This document shows positions 9,187 through 17,246 of a stretch of DNA of 64,000 nucleotides, in pieces; the stretch's first letter is position 1; each line of letters begins with the position of its first letter. The stretch is from assembly GCF_002081825.1 (NCBI RefSeq), contig NZ_MUKU01000011.1:94396-158395 (forward strand), read 5' to 3'. The translations under genes and the position numbers were made by a program. A model generated the notes under the pieces. It did not search any database and was not told the origin of the DNA. It saw nothing but the letters and a program-made list of their open reading frames with translations. This DNA is from Chromobacterium haemolyticum (GTDB taxonomy: Bacteria > Pseudomonadota > Gammaproteobacteria > Burkholderiales > Chromobacteriaceae).

Positions 9187-9894
9187 TCAGTGTTCCCGAT
9201 AACTGAAGTGCTGGAACAAAGGCGCGATCTCTTCTATCAGCTGCGGCGCGGGCCAGCCGGCCGGGGCCGGAGGCAGGGCGAAGGAGGGCGGCGGACGCAG
9301 TTGCTGCCAGTGATAGTCGGCGACGCCCAGCGCCGCCAGCCGCCGCGCCAGCGCGGCCAGTTGGATCTCATTGTGCCAGTGCGGATGTATGCTGCTGCGA
9401 CATTCAAAATTACTGTTGTTTTGCAACAAACAGTGCAGCGAGGCCTCGGTCTGCTCGCCGCTGCGGGGCAAGCCGGTTAGCGCCGGATAGGCACCGAAAT
9501 CGGTTTTGATGTCCAGGCCGACCCAATCCAGCAACGGCAGCACCCGCCGCAAGCGCTGCGGATACGCGCCACCGGTGTGCAGGCCGGTGGCGAAGCCCAG
9601 CGCCCGGGTCTGTTCCAGCAACGCCGGCAGCGCCGGCTCCTGCAGCGGTTCGCCGCCGGAGAACACCACGCCGTCGAGCAGGCCGGTCCGGCTTTGCAGC
9701 CAGCGCAGGGTGTCCGGCCAGCGGGTTTCGCCGTTTTGGCGCCGCAGCAGGTGGGGATTGTGGCAATAGCCGCAACGCCAGGGGCAGCCGGCGAGAAAGA
9801 CCACGGCGCACAGTTTGCCCGGCCAGTCGCAGCTGGAGAACGGCGTCAGCCCGCCGATGCGGGCTGCTGCGGGGTCAGCGGGCGGTGTGTTCAC
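9187..9894 (-). CDS. nrdG: Anaerobic ribonucleoside-triphosphate reductase activating protein NrdG
   Basis: Radical SAM activase of 235 residues that generates the glycyl radical on class III ribonucleotide reductase. The CxxxCxxC iron-sulfur motif is at Cys37, Cys41 and Cys44 (GCPWRCGYCHNP), followed by VVFSGGEPL, the SAM-contact GGE motif. The start is GTG at 9894 and overlaps the upstream glycyl-radical ORF by 20 bases, so the genes are coupled. It is the last gene of the nrdD operon and should be expressed without oxygen. Confidence 0.93.
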   Translation of the reverse strand: MNTPPADPAAARIGGLTPFSSCDWPGKLCAVVFLAGCPWRCGYCHNPHLLRRQNGETRWPDTLRWLQSRTGLLDGVVFSGGEPLQEPALPALLEQTRALGFATGLHTGGAYPQRLRRVLPLLDWVGLDIKTDFGAYPALTGLPRSGEQTEASLHCLLQNNSNFECRSSIHPHWHNEIQLAALARRLAALGVADYHWQQLRPPPSFALPPAPAGWPAPQLIEEIAPLFQHFSYREH

Positions 9895-10054
9895 TGAAGC
9901 AGACCCGTTCGTCGAATTCTCCGCGCTTGCCGATATTGAAAGACTGCACCGGGCGGTGATAACCCATTACGCGGGTCCAGACTTCGCAGCGGGTGCGCTG
10001 TTCGTCGTTGAGCGGAGCGGCGTCTTGGCCGGGGATGCGGGTGGGGGGAGTCAT
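9875..10054 (-). CDS. nrdD: Small NrdD subunit carrying the glycyl-radical domain
   Basis: A 59-codon gene whose product carries TRVMGYHRPVQSFNIGKRGE, the conserved C-terminal glycyl-radical loop of class III ribonucleotide reductases (radical glycine probably Gly31). In most proteobacteria this segment is the end of the single NrdD chain. Here the large NrdD gene ends with TAA 21 bases upstream, and this ATG is in the same frame behind a good ribosome site (AAAGGAAAG). The enzyme may thus be assembled from two chains, or the TAA may sometimes be read through. It overlaps nrdG by 20 bases. Confidence 0.85.
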   Translation of the reverse strand: MTPPTRIPGQDAAPLNDEQRTRCEVWTRVMGYHRPVQSFNIGKRGEFDERVCFSEHTAR

Positions 10055-10075
10055 GAGCTTTCCTTTCTTAAGGGC

Positions 10076-11788
10076 TTATGAAGGCTGGCGCGCCAGCAGT
10101 TCCGCGTCGCAGCGCGGGCAGAATTCGTGGTGACCGGACAGATAGCCGTGCTTGGGGCAGATCGAGAAGGTCGGGGTGACCGTGATATAGGGCAGGCGGA
10201 AGCGGGATAGCGAGCGGCGCACCAGTTCGCGGCAGGCGTCGGCGCAGCTGACCGCCTCGGTCATATAAAGGTGCAGCACGGTGCCGCCGGTGTATTTGCG
10301 CTGCAGCTGTTCCTGGCGCTGCAGGGCTTCGAAGGGATCGTCGGTGAAGCCCACCGGCAATTGGCTGGAGTTGGTGTAATAAGGATGAGCGTCGCTGCCG
10401 GCTTGCAAGATGCCGGGATAGCGTTTTCGGTCTTCCTTGGCGAAGCGGTAGGTGGTGCCTTCCGCCGGGGTGGCTTCCAGGTTGTACAGGTGGCCGGTGC
10501 TTTCCTGGAACTCCACCATGCGCTGGCGGATGTGATCCAGGTAGTCGCAGGCTAGTTGGTGGCCCTCGTCGCTGGTGATGTCGATGCGGTCGCCGCTGAA
10601 GTTGCGGATCATTTCATTGATGCCGTTGACGCCTATGGTGCTGAAATGATTGCGCAGCGAGCCCAGGAAGTGACGGGTGTAGGGGTAGAGGCCGTCGTCG
10701 ATGCGCGTTTGCACTTCGCCGCGTTTTTTCTCCAGCGCGTCGCGGGACAGTTCCAGCAAGCGGTCGGTTTCGGCCAGCAGCGCGGCGTAGTCGCCGGCAA
10801 AGCGGTGGCCCAGACGCGCGCAGTTGAGGGTGATCACGCCGACGGAGCCGGTTTGCTCGGCGCTGCCGAACAGGCCGTTGCCGCGCTTGAGCAGTTCCCG
10901 CAAGTCCAATTGCAGCCGGCAGCACATACTGCGCACCATCTGCGGCTCCAGGTCGGAGTTCACGAAGTTCTGGAAATAGGGTAGGCCGTATTTGGCGGTC
11001 ATTTCGAACAAGAGATCGGTGTTTTCGCCGTGCCAGTCGAAGTCGCGGGTGATGTTGTAGGTGGGGATGGGGAAAGTAAAGGAGCGGCCCTTGGCGTCGC
11101 CGGCCAGCATCACTTCGATGTAGGCGCGGTTGATCATTGCCATTTCGCGCGCGCAATCGCCGTAGCGGAACGGCATTTCCTCTCCGCCCAGCACCGGAAT
11201 CTGCTCGGCGACGTCGTCCGGGCAGGTCCAGTCGAAGGTCAGATTGGTGAATGGGGTCTGGGTGCCCCAGCGGCTGGGCACGTTGAGGTTGTAGATCAGT
11301 TCCTGGACGCACTGGCGCACGTCGGCGTAGCTCAGCCCGTCTTTCTTGACGAAGGGAGCCAGGTAGGTGTCGAAGGAACTAAAGGCTTGGGCGCCGGCCC
11401 ACTCGTTTTGAAGGGTGCCGAGGAAATTGACGATTTGGCCGCAGGCGGAGGATAGGTGGCGCGGCGGCGCGGATTCCACTTTGCCGGGAATGCCGTTGAA
11501 GCCATTTTGCAACAGGGTGCGCAGCGACCAGCCGGCGCAGTAGCCGGACAGCATGTCCAGATCGTGGATGTGCAAGTCCCCCTGGCGGTGGGCAATGGCA
11601 ACTTCCGGCGCCAGCACCCGCTCCAGCCAGTAATTGGCGGTGAGTTTGCCGGCGATGTTGAGGATCAGGCCGCCCAGGCTGTAGCCCTGGTTGGCGTTGG
11701 CGTTGACCCGCCAGTCGGCCCGGTCCAGATATTCGTCGATCGCGGAGATGGCATCCACCATGGCGGTGGGCGCGGAAGCTGTGCTCAT
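10076..11788 (-). CDS. nrdD: Anaerobic ribonucleoside-triphosphate reductase, large chain without glycyl-radical loop
   Basis: Catalytic barrel of class III ribonucleotide reductase, 570 residues, which reduces NTPs to dNTPs without oxygen. Visible motifs are DLHIHDLDMLSGYCAGW, LNVPSRWGTQTPFTN, FPIPTYNITRDF and a C-terminal zinc site (Cys544, His547, Cys557 and Cys560 in CPKHG...CPRC). It stops directly after the zinc site; the RVxGY glycine loop is on the next small in-frame gene. It lacks an obvious long N-terminal ATP-cone (E. coli NrdD is about 710 residues). An FNR/ANR-like box lies upstream at 11868-11881. Confidence 0.92.
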   Translation of the reverse strand: MSTASAPTAMVDAISAIDEYLDRADWRVNANANQGYSLGGLILNIAGKLTANYWLERVLAPEVAIAHRQGDLHIHDLDMLSGYCAGWSLRTLLQNGFNGIPGKVESAPPRHLSSACGQIVNFLGTLQNEWAGAQAFSSFDTYLAPFVKKDGLSYADVRQCVQELIYNLNVPSRWGTQTPFTNLTFDWTCPDDVAEQIPVLGGEEMPFRYGDCAREMAMINRAYIEVMLAGDAKGRSFTFPIPTYNITRDFDWHGENTDLLFEMTAKYGLPYFQNFVNSDLEPQMVRSMCCRLQLDLRELLKRGNGLFGSAEQTGSVGVITLNCARLGHRFAGDYAALLAETDRLLELSRDALEKKRGEVQTRIDDGLYPYTRHFLGSLRNHFSTIGVNGINEMIRNFSGDRIDITSDEGHQLACDYLDHIRQRMVEFQESTGHLYNLEATPAEGTTYRFAKEDRKRYPGILQAGSDAHPYYTNSSQLPVGFTDDPFEALQRQEQLQRKYTGGTVLHLYMTEAVSCADACRELVRRSLSRFRLPYITVTPTFSICPKHGYLSGHHEFCPRCDAELLARQPS

Positions 11789-11867
11789 TTCTATATCTAG
11801 TGAAGTTATCGAATGGAGGCCACTATAAATTGTGTTTTATGGTCTGTGTGGCCGAGGTGGCGATAAC

Positions 11868-11881
11868 TTGACGCGGATCAA
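11868..11881 (-). promoter_or_regulatory. FNR/ANR-type box upstream of nrdD
   Basis: TTGACGCGGATCAA matches the FNR consensus TTGAT-N4-ATCAA with one change (T to C). Its centre is 86 bp upstream of the nrdD start. A possible -10 (CATAAA, 11836-11841 on the minus strand) places it near -45, close to the activating position. This fits induction of nrdD under anaerobiosis. Confidence 0.7.
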
Positions 11882-12291
11882 GCGCGGCGCTTTTGGGAGA
11901 AGGCGACGCTTGTCAGGCCGGTGAAAACGGCTTGTTGAGCGCGATTCTCGTATTGTTTGCGGCGACGCATGGCTTATGCTGGATGGGATGCCGCCGCGCC
12001 GCAAACGCCGCTTCTGAGCGGCCGCCGTTGGCCCTGGGGCATATTGTTGCCAACTTGATGCTGTTTCATTGAGTCTGTTGCAACAAACTCATGGCATTCA
12101 GCCCGAATCAGGTGCATACTTGGATTGCATAGAAAATAGGGCGATGTATTTTCAAGCAAGCTGTAAAAACTATATGACAAAGTGCGCTCCGCGAGCGGTG
12201 CAGTGGGGAAGCTGCGGTCGGTTCTGTTCCTGGCGTGGATTTGTCCATGAAGATGCATTCACAACAATTTGCAAGTTCTTCTTTAATCATT

Positions 12292-12312
12292 AAAGGGTAT
12301 GGTGTACCCTTT
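12292..12312. promoter_or_regulatory. Perfect hairpin/operator-like palindrome upstream of the LysR gene
   Basis: AAAGGGTA-tggtg-TACCCTTT, 8-bp perfect arms followed by TTAAAG, 102 bp upstream of the LysR start. It could be an operator or a weak terminator. Confidence 0.4.
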
Positions 12313-12413
12313 TTAAAGAGATACTACTTAATAATGTTATCAGCATTGTCAAATCCAGGGCGTCCGTCCGGGCGTGAAGGGTAGGCGATGCCGAGCCTGG
12401 AACATCCCTGATT

Positions 12414-13379
12414 ATGGACACCTTAAAAGCATTGATGGTCTTCATGACCACGGCGGAAAACGGCAGCTTCTCCGACGCCGCACGCAAGCTGGGCGTATCG
12501 CCGGCCGCTATCAGCCAGAGCATTGCCCGGCTGGAGCAGGAGCTGGAGGTTCGCCTGTTCAACCGCACCACGCGCCAATTGACGCTGACCGAGGACGGGC
12601 GCCGTTTCTACGCCCAGTGCCGCGGGCCGGTGAACAATCTGGATTCGGCGATCAACCAGCTGAAAGCCAGCCGCGACGAGCCGGCCGGCCATCTGCGGGT
12701 CAGCATGCCCAACTCCTTTGGCCGGCGTTTCATCTTGCCCATCATGGGCGAGTTCTGCGAGCGCTACCCCAAGGTGCGGGTCTTCTTCGGCCTGGACGAC
12801 CACTTCAGCGATTTGATCGAGGACGGCTACGATGTGGGGGTGCGTTCCGGCATGATGCCGGATAGCCGCATGGTGGCGCGCAACCTGGCGCAGATGCCGC
12901 TGTACGTGGTGGCGTCGCCGGGGTATTGGGATTTGCATGGCCGCCCGAGCGCTCCGGAGGAACTGAGCAACCACGATTGCATCAATTTCCAGTTCCCCAC
13001 TTCCGGCCGTCTGTTCAAGTGGGAGTTCGACCGCAAGGGCGAGCGGATTCCGCTGGAGGTCAACGGCACTTACACCTTGAACGAGATGGAGGCGGTGGCC
13101 GAGCTGGCGCGTCTGGGCATGGGCGTGGCCCAGTTGCCGGGCCACGAGGTGGTGCATCTGATCCGTTCCGGCGAGCTGGAGCCGGTGTTGACCGATATGG
13201 TGTCGCTGGAGCGTTCGATTTACATCTGCTTCCCGCATCGCGACCACATCGCGCCGCGCACCCGGGTGTTCGTTGATTTCGTGGTGGAGAAATTGGCGGA
13301 TCATCCGGACATCATGGCGGATTTGCCGGGCCTGGATTTGAGCGCCAAACGCAAGGCGGCTCAGAAAAACTCAGCCTGA
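12414..13379 (+). CDS. LysR-family transcriptional regulator
   Basis: A 321-residue LysR-type regulator. The N-terminal winged helix-turn-helix covers residues 1-60 (GSFSDAARKLGVSPAAISQS, LEVRLFNRTTRQLTLTEDG), and the effector-binding domain follows from about residue 90 (GHLRVSMPNSFGRRFILP). It resembles the large group of regulators next to oxidoreductases; its target is not evident. The divergent neighbour is nrdD, 625 bp away, and the downstream gene on the same strand is the puuB-like oxidase beyond a terminator. Confidence 0.9.
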   Translation: MDTLKALMVFMTTAENGSFSDAARKLGVSPAAISQSIARLEQELEVRLFNRTTRQLTLTEDGRRFYAQCRGPVNNLDSAINQLKASRDEPAGHLRVSMPNSFGRRFILPIMGEFCERYPKVRVFFGLDDHFSDLIEDGYDVGVRSGMMPDSRMVARNLAQMPLYVVASPGYWDLHGRPSAPEELSNHDCINFQFPTSGRLFKWEFDRKGERIPLEVNGTYTLNEMEAVAELARLGMGVAQLPGHEVVHLIRSGELEPVLTDMVSLERSIYICFPHRDHIAPRTRVFVDFVVEKLADHPDIMADLPGLDLSAKRKAAQKNSA

Positions 13380-13400
13380 TCCGGTCTCCGCTTCATCCGA

Positions 13401-13426
13401 AAGCCAGCGCTCGAGCTGGCTTTTTT
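13401..13426 (+). terminator. Rho-independent terminator after the LysR gene
   Basis: AAGCCAGC-gctcga-type hairpin: AAGCCAGC and GCTGGCTT arms followed by TTTTTT. Confidence 0.85.
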
Positions 13427-13552
13427 GTTGTCTTTTTACCGCCGCGAGCCATCCTTTCTCCTAGGTGTTGTTAAATATAATGAGCGCGTGTATTGTGTTT
13501 TTATACCAATCATGAACGGACGCCACGCGTTCGCTTTGCCAAGGAGACAGCC

Positions 13553-14845
13553 ATGAACGCGCCGGCCCGACAGGAACATACGAGCTCTTATTACGCCGCC
13601 TCGGCCAATACGGCGCCGGAGCGCCCGTCCTTGCAAGGGGCTTTGCAGGTTGATGTCTGCGTGATCGGCGCCGGCTACACCGGCTTGTCCGCGGCGTTGC
13701 ACCTGGCGGAGCGCGGTTATCAGGTGGCGGTGCTGGAGGCGGCGCGGGTGGGCTGGGGCGCGTCGGGCCGCAACGGCGGCCAGATCGTCAACAGCTACAG
13801 CCGCGATATGGATGTGATCGAGCGCCGGCACGGCAAAGCGGCGGCCGAGGGGTTGGGCGCGATGGCGTTCGAAGGCGGACGTATCATTCGCGAGCGCATC
13901 GAGCAGTACGGCATCCAGTGCGATCTGAAAACCGGCAATGTGTTCGCCGCCTTCACCCAGAAGCAGTTGGACGAGCTGGCGGCCAAGAAGCGTTTGTGGG
14001 AGCGTTACGGCCATACCGGTTTGCAGTTGGTGGATCGCGAGGGCATGCGGGGCATCGTGGCGTCGGATCAGTACGTCGGCGCCTTGCTGGACAACTGGGG
14101 CGGGCATATCCACCCCTTGAACCTGGCGTTGGGCGAAGCGGCGGCGCTGGAGTCTCTGGGCGGGCGGATTTTCGAGCAGTCTGCGGCGCTGAAGATTCAT
14201 CCGGGCGGGCGGGTGAGGGTGGAAACCGCCGGCGGCGAGATCAGTTGCCGCTTCCTGGTGGTGGCCGGCAACGCTTATCTGGGCGATCTATTGCCGGCGC
14301 TGGCGGAGAAGAGTCTGCCTTGCGGCACCCAGGTGCTGACGACCGAGCGCTTGCCGGAAGCGCTGGCCAAGAGCCTGTTGCCGGGTGACCACTGCGTCGA
14401 GGATTGCAATTTCCTGTTGGACTATTACCGGCTGACCGCCGACAACCGGCTCTTGTACGGCGGCGGCACCGTGTACGGCGCGCGCGATCCGGGCGAGGTG
14501 GAGCGGCTGATTCGCCCCAAGATGTTGAAAACCTTTCCGCAGCTGGCGGATTACAAGATCGAGTTCGGCTGGACCGGCAATTTCTCGCTGACCTTGTCGC
14601 GGCTGCCGCAGGCCGGGCGCATCGGCGACAATGTCTATTACTCGCAGGGATGCAGCGGCCACGGCGTGACTTACACCCATCTGGCCGGGCGTTTGCTGGC
14701 GGAGGCCATCGACGGCGACAGCCGGCGCTTTGATCGTTTCGCCGGCCTGCCGCACTATCCCTTCCCCGGCGGACGCGCGTTCCGCGTGCCGATGCTGACC
14801 ATGGGCGCGTGGTGGTATGGGCTCAGGGACCGCTTGGGGCTGTGA
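13553..14845 (+). CDS. puuB: Gamma-glutamylputrescine oxidase (PuuB-like FAD oxidoreductase)
   Basis: A 430-residue DadA-type flavoenzyme. The N-terminal EHTSSYYAASAN is a signature of PuuB, which oxidises gamma-glutamylputrescine to gamma-glutamyl-gamma-aminobutyraldehyde. The FAD-binding GAGYTGLSAALHLAERG lies near residue 40. GASGRNGGQIVNSYSRD, LLDYYRLTADNRLLYGGG and the C-terminal LPHYPFPGGR also match E. coli PuuB as I recall it. The ATG at 13553 has AAGGAG eight bases upstream. The other puu genes are not adjacent, so it acts as an orphan here; a potABCD importer lies elsewhere in the window. Confidence 0.9.
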   Translation: MNAPARQEHTSSYYAASANTAPERPSLQGALQVDVCVIGAGYTGLSAALHLAERGYQVAVLEAARVGWGASGRNGGQIVNSYSRDMDVIERRHGKAAAEGLGAMAFEGGRIIRERIEQYGIQCDLKTGNVFAAFTQKQLDELAAKKRLWERYGHTGLQLVDREGMRGIVASDQYVGALLDNWGGHIHPLNLALGEAAALESLGGRIFEQSAALKIHPGGRVRVETAGGEISCRFLVVAGNAYLGDLLPALAEKSLPCGTQVLTTERLPEALAKSLLPGDHCVEDCNFLLDYYRLTADNRLLYGGGTVYGARDPGEVERLIRPKMLKTFPQLADYKIEFGWTGNFSLTLSRLPQAGRIGDNVYYSQGCSGHGVTYTHLAGRLLAEAIDGDSRRFDRFAGLPHYPFPGGRAFRVPMLTMGAWWYGLRDRLGL

Positions 14846-14846
14846 G

Positions 14847-15605
14847 TTAGTCGTCGGGGGCGAGGCGGCGTTCGCGGTTGGCGCTGCCAGCTTCGCCCAC
14901 CGCGCGGTTGCGGCCCGCGTTCTTGGCCGCGTACAGATACATGTCGGCGCGGTGCAGCAGGGTTTCCGGCATGTCGTCCACGGTTTGGGTGGCCACGCCG
15001 ATGCTGGCGGTCAAGCGATTCACCGCCGGCAGTTCGGTCTGCGCCAAGCGCTGACGGATATCATCGGCCAGCGCCATCGCGCCGCTCTGCTCGGTTTCCG
15101 GGCAAATCAACAGGAATTCGTCGCCGCCCCAGCGCGCCACGGTGTCCAACTGGCGCGCGCGTTTTTGTAGTAGTTCGCCGAAGGCGGCCAGCACTTGGTC
15201 GCCGGCCAGGTGGCCGTAATTGTCGTTGACGTCCTTGAAGTGGTCGATGTCCAACAGCAGCACCGAGAACGGCCTGCGGGTGCGGTAGGAGCGCTCGGTT
15301 TCGCGTTCCAGAATGGTGTTGGCCTGGCGGCGGTTGGCCAGGCCGGTGACCGCGTCTTGGCCGGCGAGGGTGTTGAGCTCTTGCAGCATGGCGTGGGATT
15401 CGCGGGCGCGGCGGTAGGCGAACAGCGCTAGCGATACGGCCAGGTTGACGCAAAGCAGCAGGGCCAGCGCCATGGTTTGCGCATTGCCATCGCCGGAGTT
15501 CAGCCATTGGTAACGTTCTGCCAGCCAGAATATCAGCAGATTGGCCAGGAGCAGGGTGGCCAAGTCGAGCAAGATCTGCCGCAGGCTGAACAGGCGTGAC
15601 TTCAT
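14847..15605 (-). CDS. Membrane-bound diguanylate cyclase
   Basis: A 252-residue protein with two N-terminal transmembrane helices (about 10-30 and 42-64) and a GGDEF domain from about residue 85. The active-site RWGGDEF is intact, so cyclic-di-GMP synthesis from GTP is likely. The product-inhibition I-site RxxD (RQLD) lies five residues before GGDEF. No other sensory domain is seen. It is convergent with puuB. Confidence 0.9.
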   Translation of the reverse strand: MKSRLFSLRQILLDLATLLLANLLIFWLAERYQWLNSGDGNAQTMALALLLCVNLAVSLALFAYRRARESHAMLQELNTLAGQDAVTGLANRRQANTILERETERSYRTRRPFSVLLLDIDHFKDVNDNYGHLAGDQVLAAFGELLQKRARQLDTVARWGGDEFLLICPETEQSGAMALADDIRQRLAQTELPAVNRLTASIGVATQTVDDMPETLLHRADMYLYAAKNAGRNRAVGEAGSANRERRLAPDD

Positions 15606-15730
15606 GGGGCTTGGGCCGTTTCCGATGAGTGCAGGCCGCCGGGAGGCGGCTAGATTGCGTTGATTCTTTTCGGATTAGCCCAAACTTGGCTCGGCCACAA
15701 GGCGCGCGTGCCGGCAGCACCTTATCAGAA

Positions 15731-15867
15731 CCTGTTTACGACTTGCTGCGCGTCGTGAGGCGTCAGACGGCGAGCACCGCTTCGAAATGCTCATGTACCA
15801 CGTGTACATTCCGCTTTCTCAGCGGTTTTCATCTTGCTTAGTCCTTGCACTAGAGATTTTGAACAGG
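15731..15867. repeat. Palindromic dispersed element, copy B
   Basis: About 137 bp between the diguanylate cyclase and ubiT genes. It has the same core as copies A and C, with the tip hairpin ATGTAC-cacgt-GTACAT. Read on the minus strand it starts with CCTGTT three bases after the ubiT stop codon. Confidence 0.85.
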
Positions 15868-15870
15868 AGA

Positions 15871-16305
15871 TTAAACGGCCATGAAGCGCGCCAGCGGCGT
15901 GGCGCTCCAGTCCACGCTGTCCAGCAGGTTCTTGACGATGAGCCCCAGCTCGGTGTCGCCCTCAATCAGCAGTTTGCGGTGGAAAAACAGCGTGTCCGGG
16001 TCTTCCTCGCGCAGCATCATCCGGGCGAAGTCGGCCAGCGTGGCGGAGAGCTGCAAATCAGGCGCTTCGTCGTCCTGGTCGCGGCGGAAGCCTTGTTCGT
16101 CGGCGCGGAAGCGCAGTGTCAGGCCGGCGTCCAGCACGCGAATGGCGAAGCGGCGGCCGGTCAACAGCGCCATGTCCGCCGGCAGTACGCCGCGCCGGGC
16201 CAGTTGATTGAGGCTGGCGGCCAGCAGCCAGGCCGGCGGCGCGGCCGGCAGCCGGGACAGCAGCGCAGCGGCGGCGGAGGGCAGGGCGAGATCAGGAATG
16301 CGCAT
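15871..16305 (-). CDS. ubiT: Ubiquinone anaerobic biosynthesis accessory factor UbiT
   Basis: A 144-residue SCP2-domain protein. UbiT binds lipids and is needed for oxygen-independent ubiquinone synthesis. The end of the SCP2 fold is seen in LFFHRKLLIEGDTELGLIVK. The start overlaps the ubiV end by 14 bases, and the order ubiU-ubiV-ubiT on one strand supports the call. Alone, the family assignment would be weaker because SCP2 proteins are diverse. Confidence 0.88.
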   Translation of the reverse strand: MRIPDLALPSAAAALLSRLPAAPPAWLLAASLNQLARRGVLPADMALLTGRRFAIRVLDAGLTLRFRADEQGFRRDQDDEAPDLQLSATLADFARMMLREEDPDTLFFHRKLLIEGDTELGLIVKNLLDSVDWSATPLARFMAV

Positions 16306-17221
16306 GGGAGGCTCCTATGGCTTGATTGCCGGCCTGGCCGCGCCAATAGCCGTCCACCAGTTCGGCGTCGGCATGGAGTCCGCTGGCGGCTTGCAGCGTG
16401 TCCGGGTCGGCGCCGTCCAGCGCTTGGCGGAACAGGGCGACGACGTCGCTGGTGGCGCGCGACTGCGGACTGACGCGCACGGCGTCGACGCCGATGGCGG
16501 CCAGGCCGCGTAGATGCGGCAGCAGGCTGTGGCAGCCGGCGGACAGGGTCTGGATGCCGTTGAGGGTGAGGAAGTCCTGCTGGTCCTGGGTGCGCATGGT
16601 CAGCCCGTCCGGGTGTTCCAGGCAGCGGAACTGGCAGTCGTCCTTGCTCAGATTGTAATGACGGGCGGTGAAGCAACGCGCGGACAGCGCCAGCGGCAGC
16701 TTGCCCCAGGCGAACAACTCTGTGGCGATGGGCGCGCCGATCTCGGCGTAGCGGGCCAGCAGTTGAGCCAAGGTGGCGCGGTCCATTTCCACCGGCGGCA
16801 CCCAGCGCTCGGCGCCCCAGTCGCGGATCAGCTTCAGGGTGTCGGCGTTGTAGATGTTGAGATGCGGGCCGGCGACGAAGGGCAGGTCGTGCTCGCGCGC
16901 CAGCTTGATCGCGCCCAGATCGTTGGCCTCCAGCGCGATGTCGCCGTTGGCGGCCAATTGGCGCGCGCGGCGCAGATCGGATTCGCTCTCCAGCAGCGCC
17001 TGGCAGCTGAGCGTGACGCGCTTGCCGGCGGCGGCCAGGTCGCGCGCCAAGGAGATCCAGTCCTGCGGCCGCATCTGCTGGCGGCGCGAGCACACCACTT
17101 CGCCCAGATAGATCCGGTCCAGCGGCCAGTCGGCGGCGGCGGCGTAGAAGTCCAGCAGGGTGTCGCGCGGCCAGAAGAACAACACCGGCCCCAGAGTCAA
17201 TTGCAGATTAAGGCTTGTCAT
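16292..17221 (-). CDS. ubiV: Ubiquinone anaerobic biosynthesis protein UbiV (U32 family)
   Basis: A 309-residue protein of the peptidase U32 family. UbiV works with UbiU as an iron-sulfur complex for oxygen-independent hydroxylation of ubiquinone precursors. The four cluster cysteines are present: Cys44, Cys183, Cys196 and Cys200, with the C-x12-C-x3-C spacing of the family. The gene lies 25 bp after ubiU and overlaps ubiT. Confidence 0.92.
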   Translation of the reverse strand: MTSLNLQLTLGPVLFFWPRDTLLDFYAAAADWPLDRIYLGEVVCSRRQQMRPQDWISLARDLAAAGKRVTLSCQALLESESDLRRARQLAANGDIALEANDLGAIKLAREHDLPFVAGPHLNIYNADTLKLIRDWGAERWVPPVEMDRATLAQLLARYAEIGAPIATELFAWGKLPLALSARCFTARHYNLSKDDCQFRCLEHPDGLTMRTQDQQDFLTLNGIQTLSAGCHSLLPHLRGLAAIGVDAVRVSPQSRATSDVVALFRQALDGADPDTLQAASGLHADAELVDGYWRGQAGNQAIGASHAHS

Positions 17222-17246
17222 TGGCGGTTTTCCATGGGGGCGGCGC

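Larger units (their letters stand above)
11789..12413. other. 625-bp intergenic region between divergent nrdD and a LysR gene
   Basis: The nrdD-proximal 100 bp hold the anaerobic promoter. 12292-12312 holds a hairpin. The middle part (about 11900-12280) has only short, unconvincing reading frames and no tRNA or known RNA that I recognise. Confidence 0.6.

Noticed and set aside
11974..12293. Short frames of 60-94 codons in the nrdD-LysR gap
   Set aside because: They overlap on both strands, lack ribosome sites and differ in codon use from neighbours.
15787..16473. 228-codon plus-strand frame starting in the palindromic element
   Set aside because: It begins inside element copy B and continues antisense to ubiT; no independent support.
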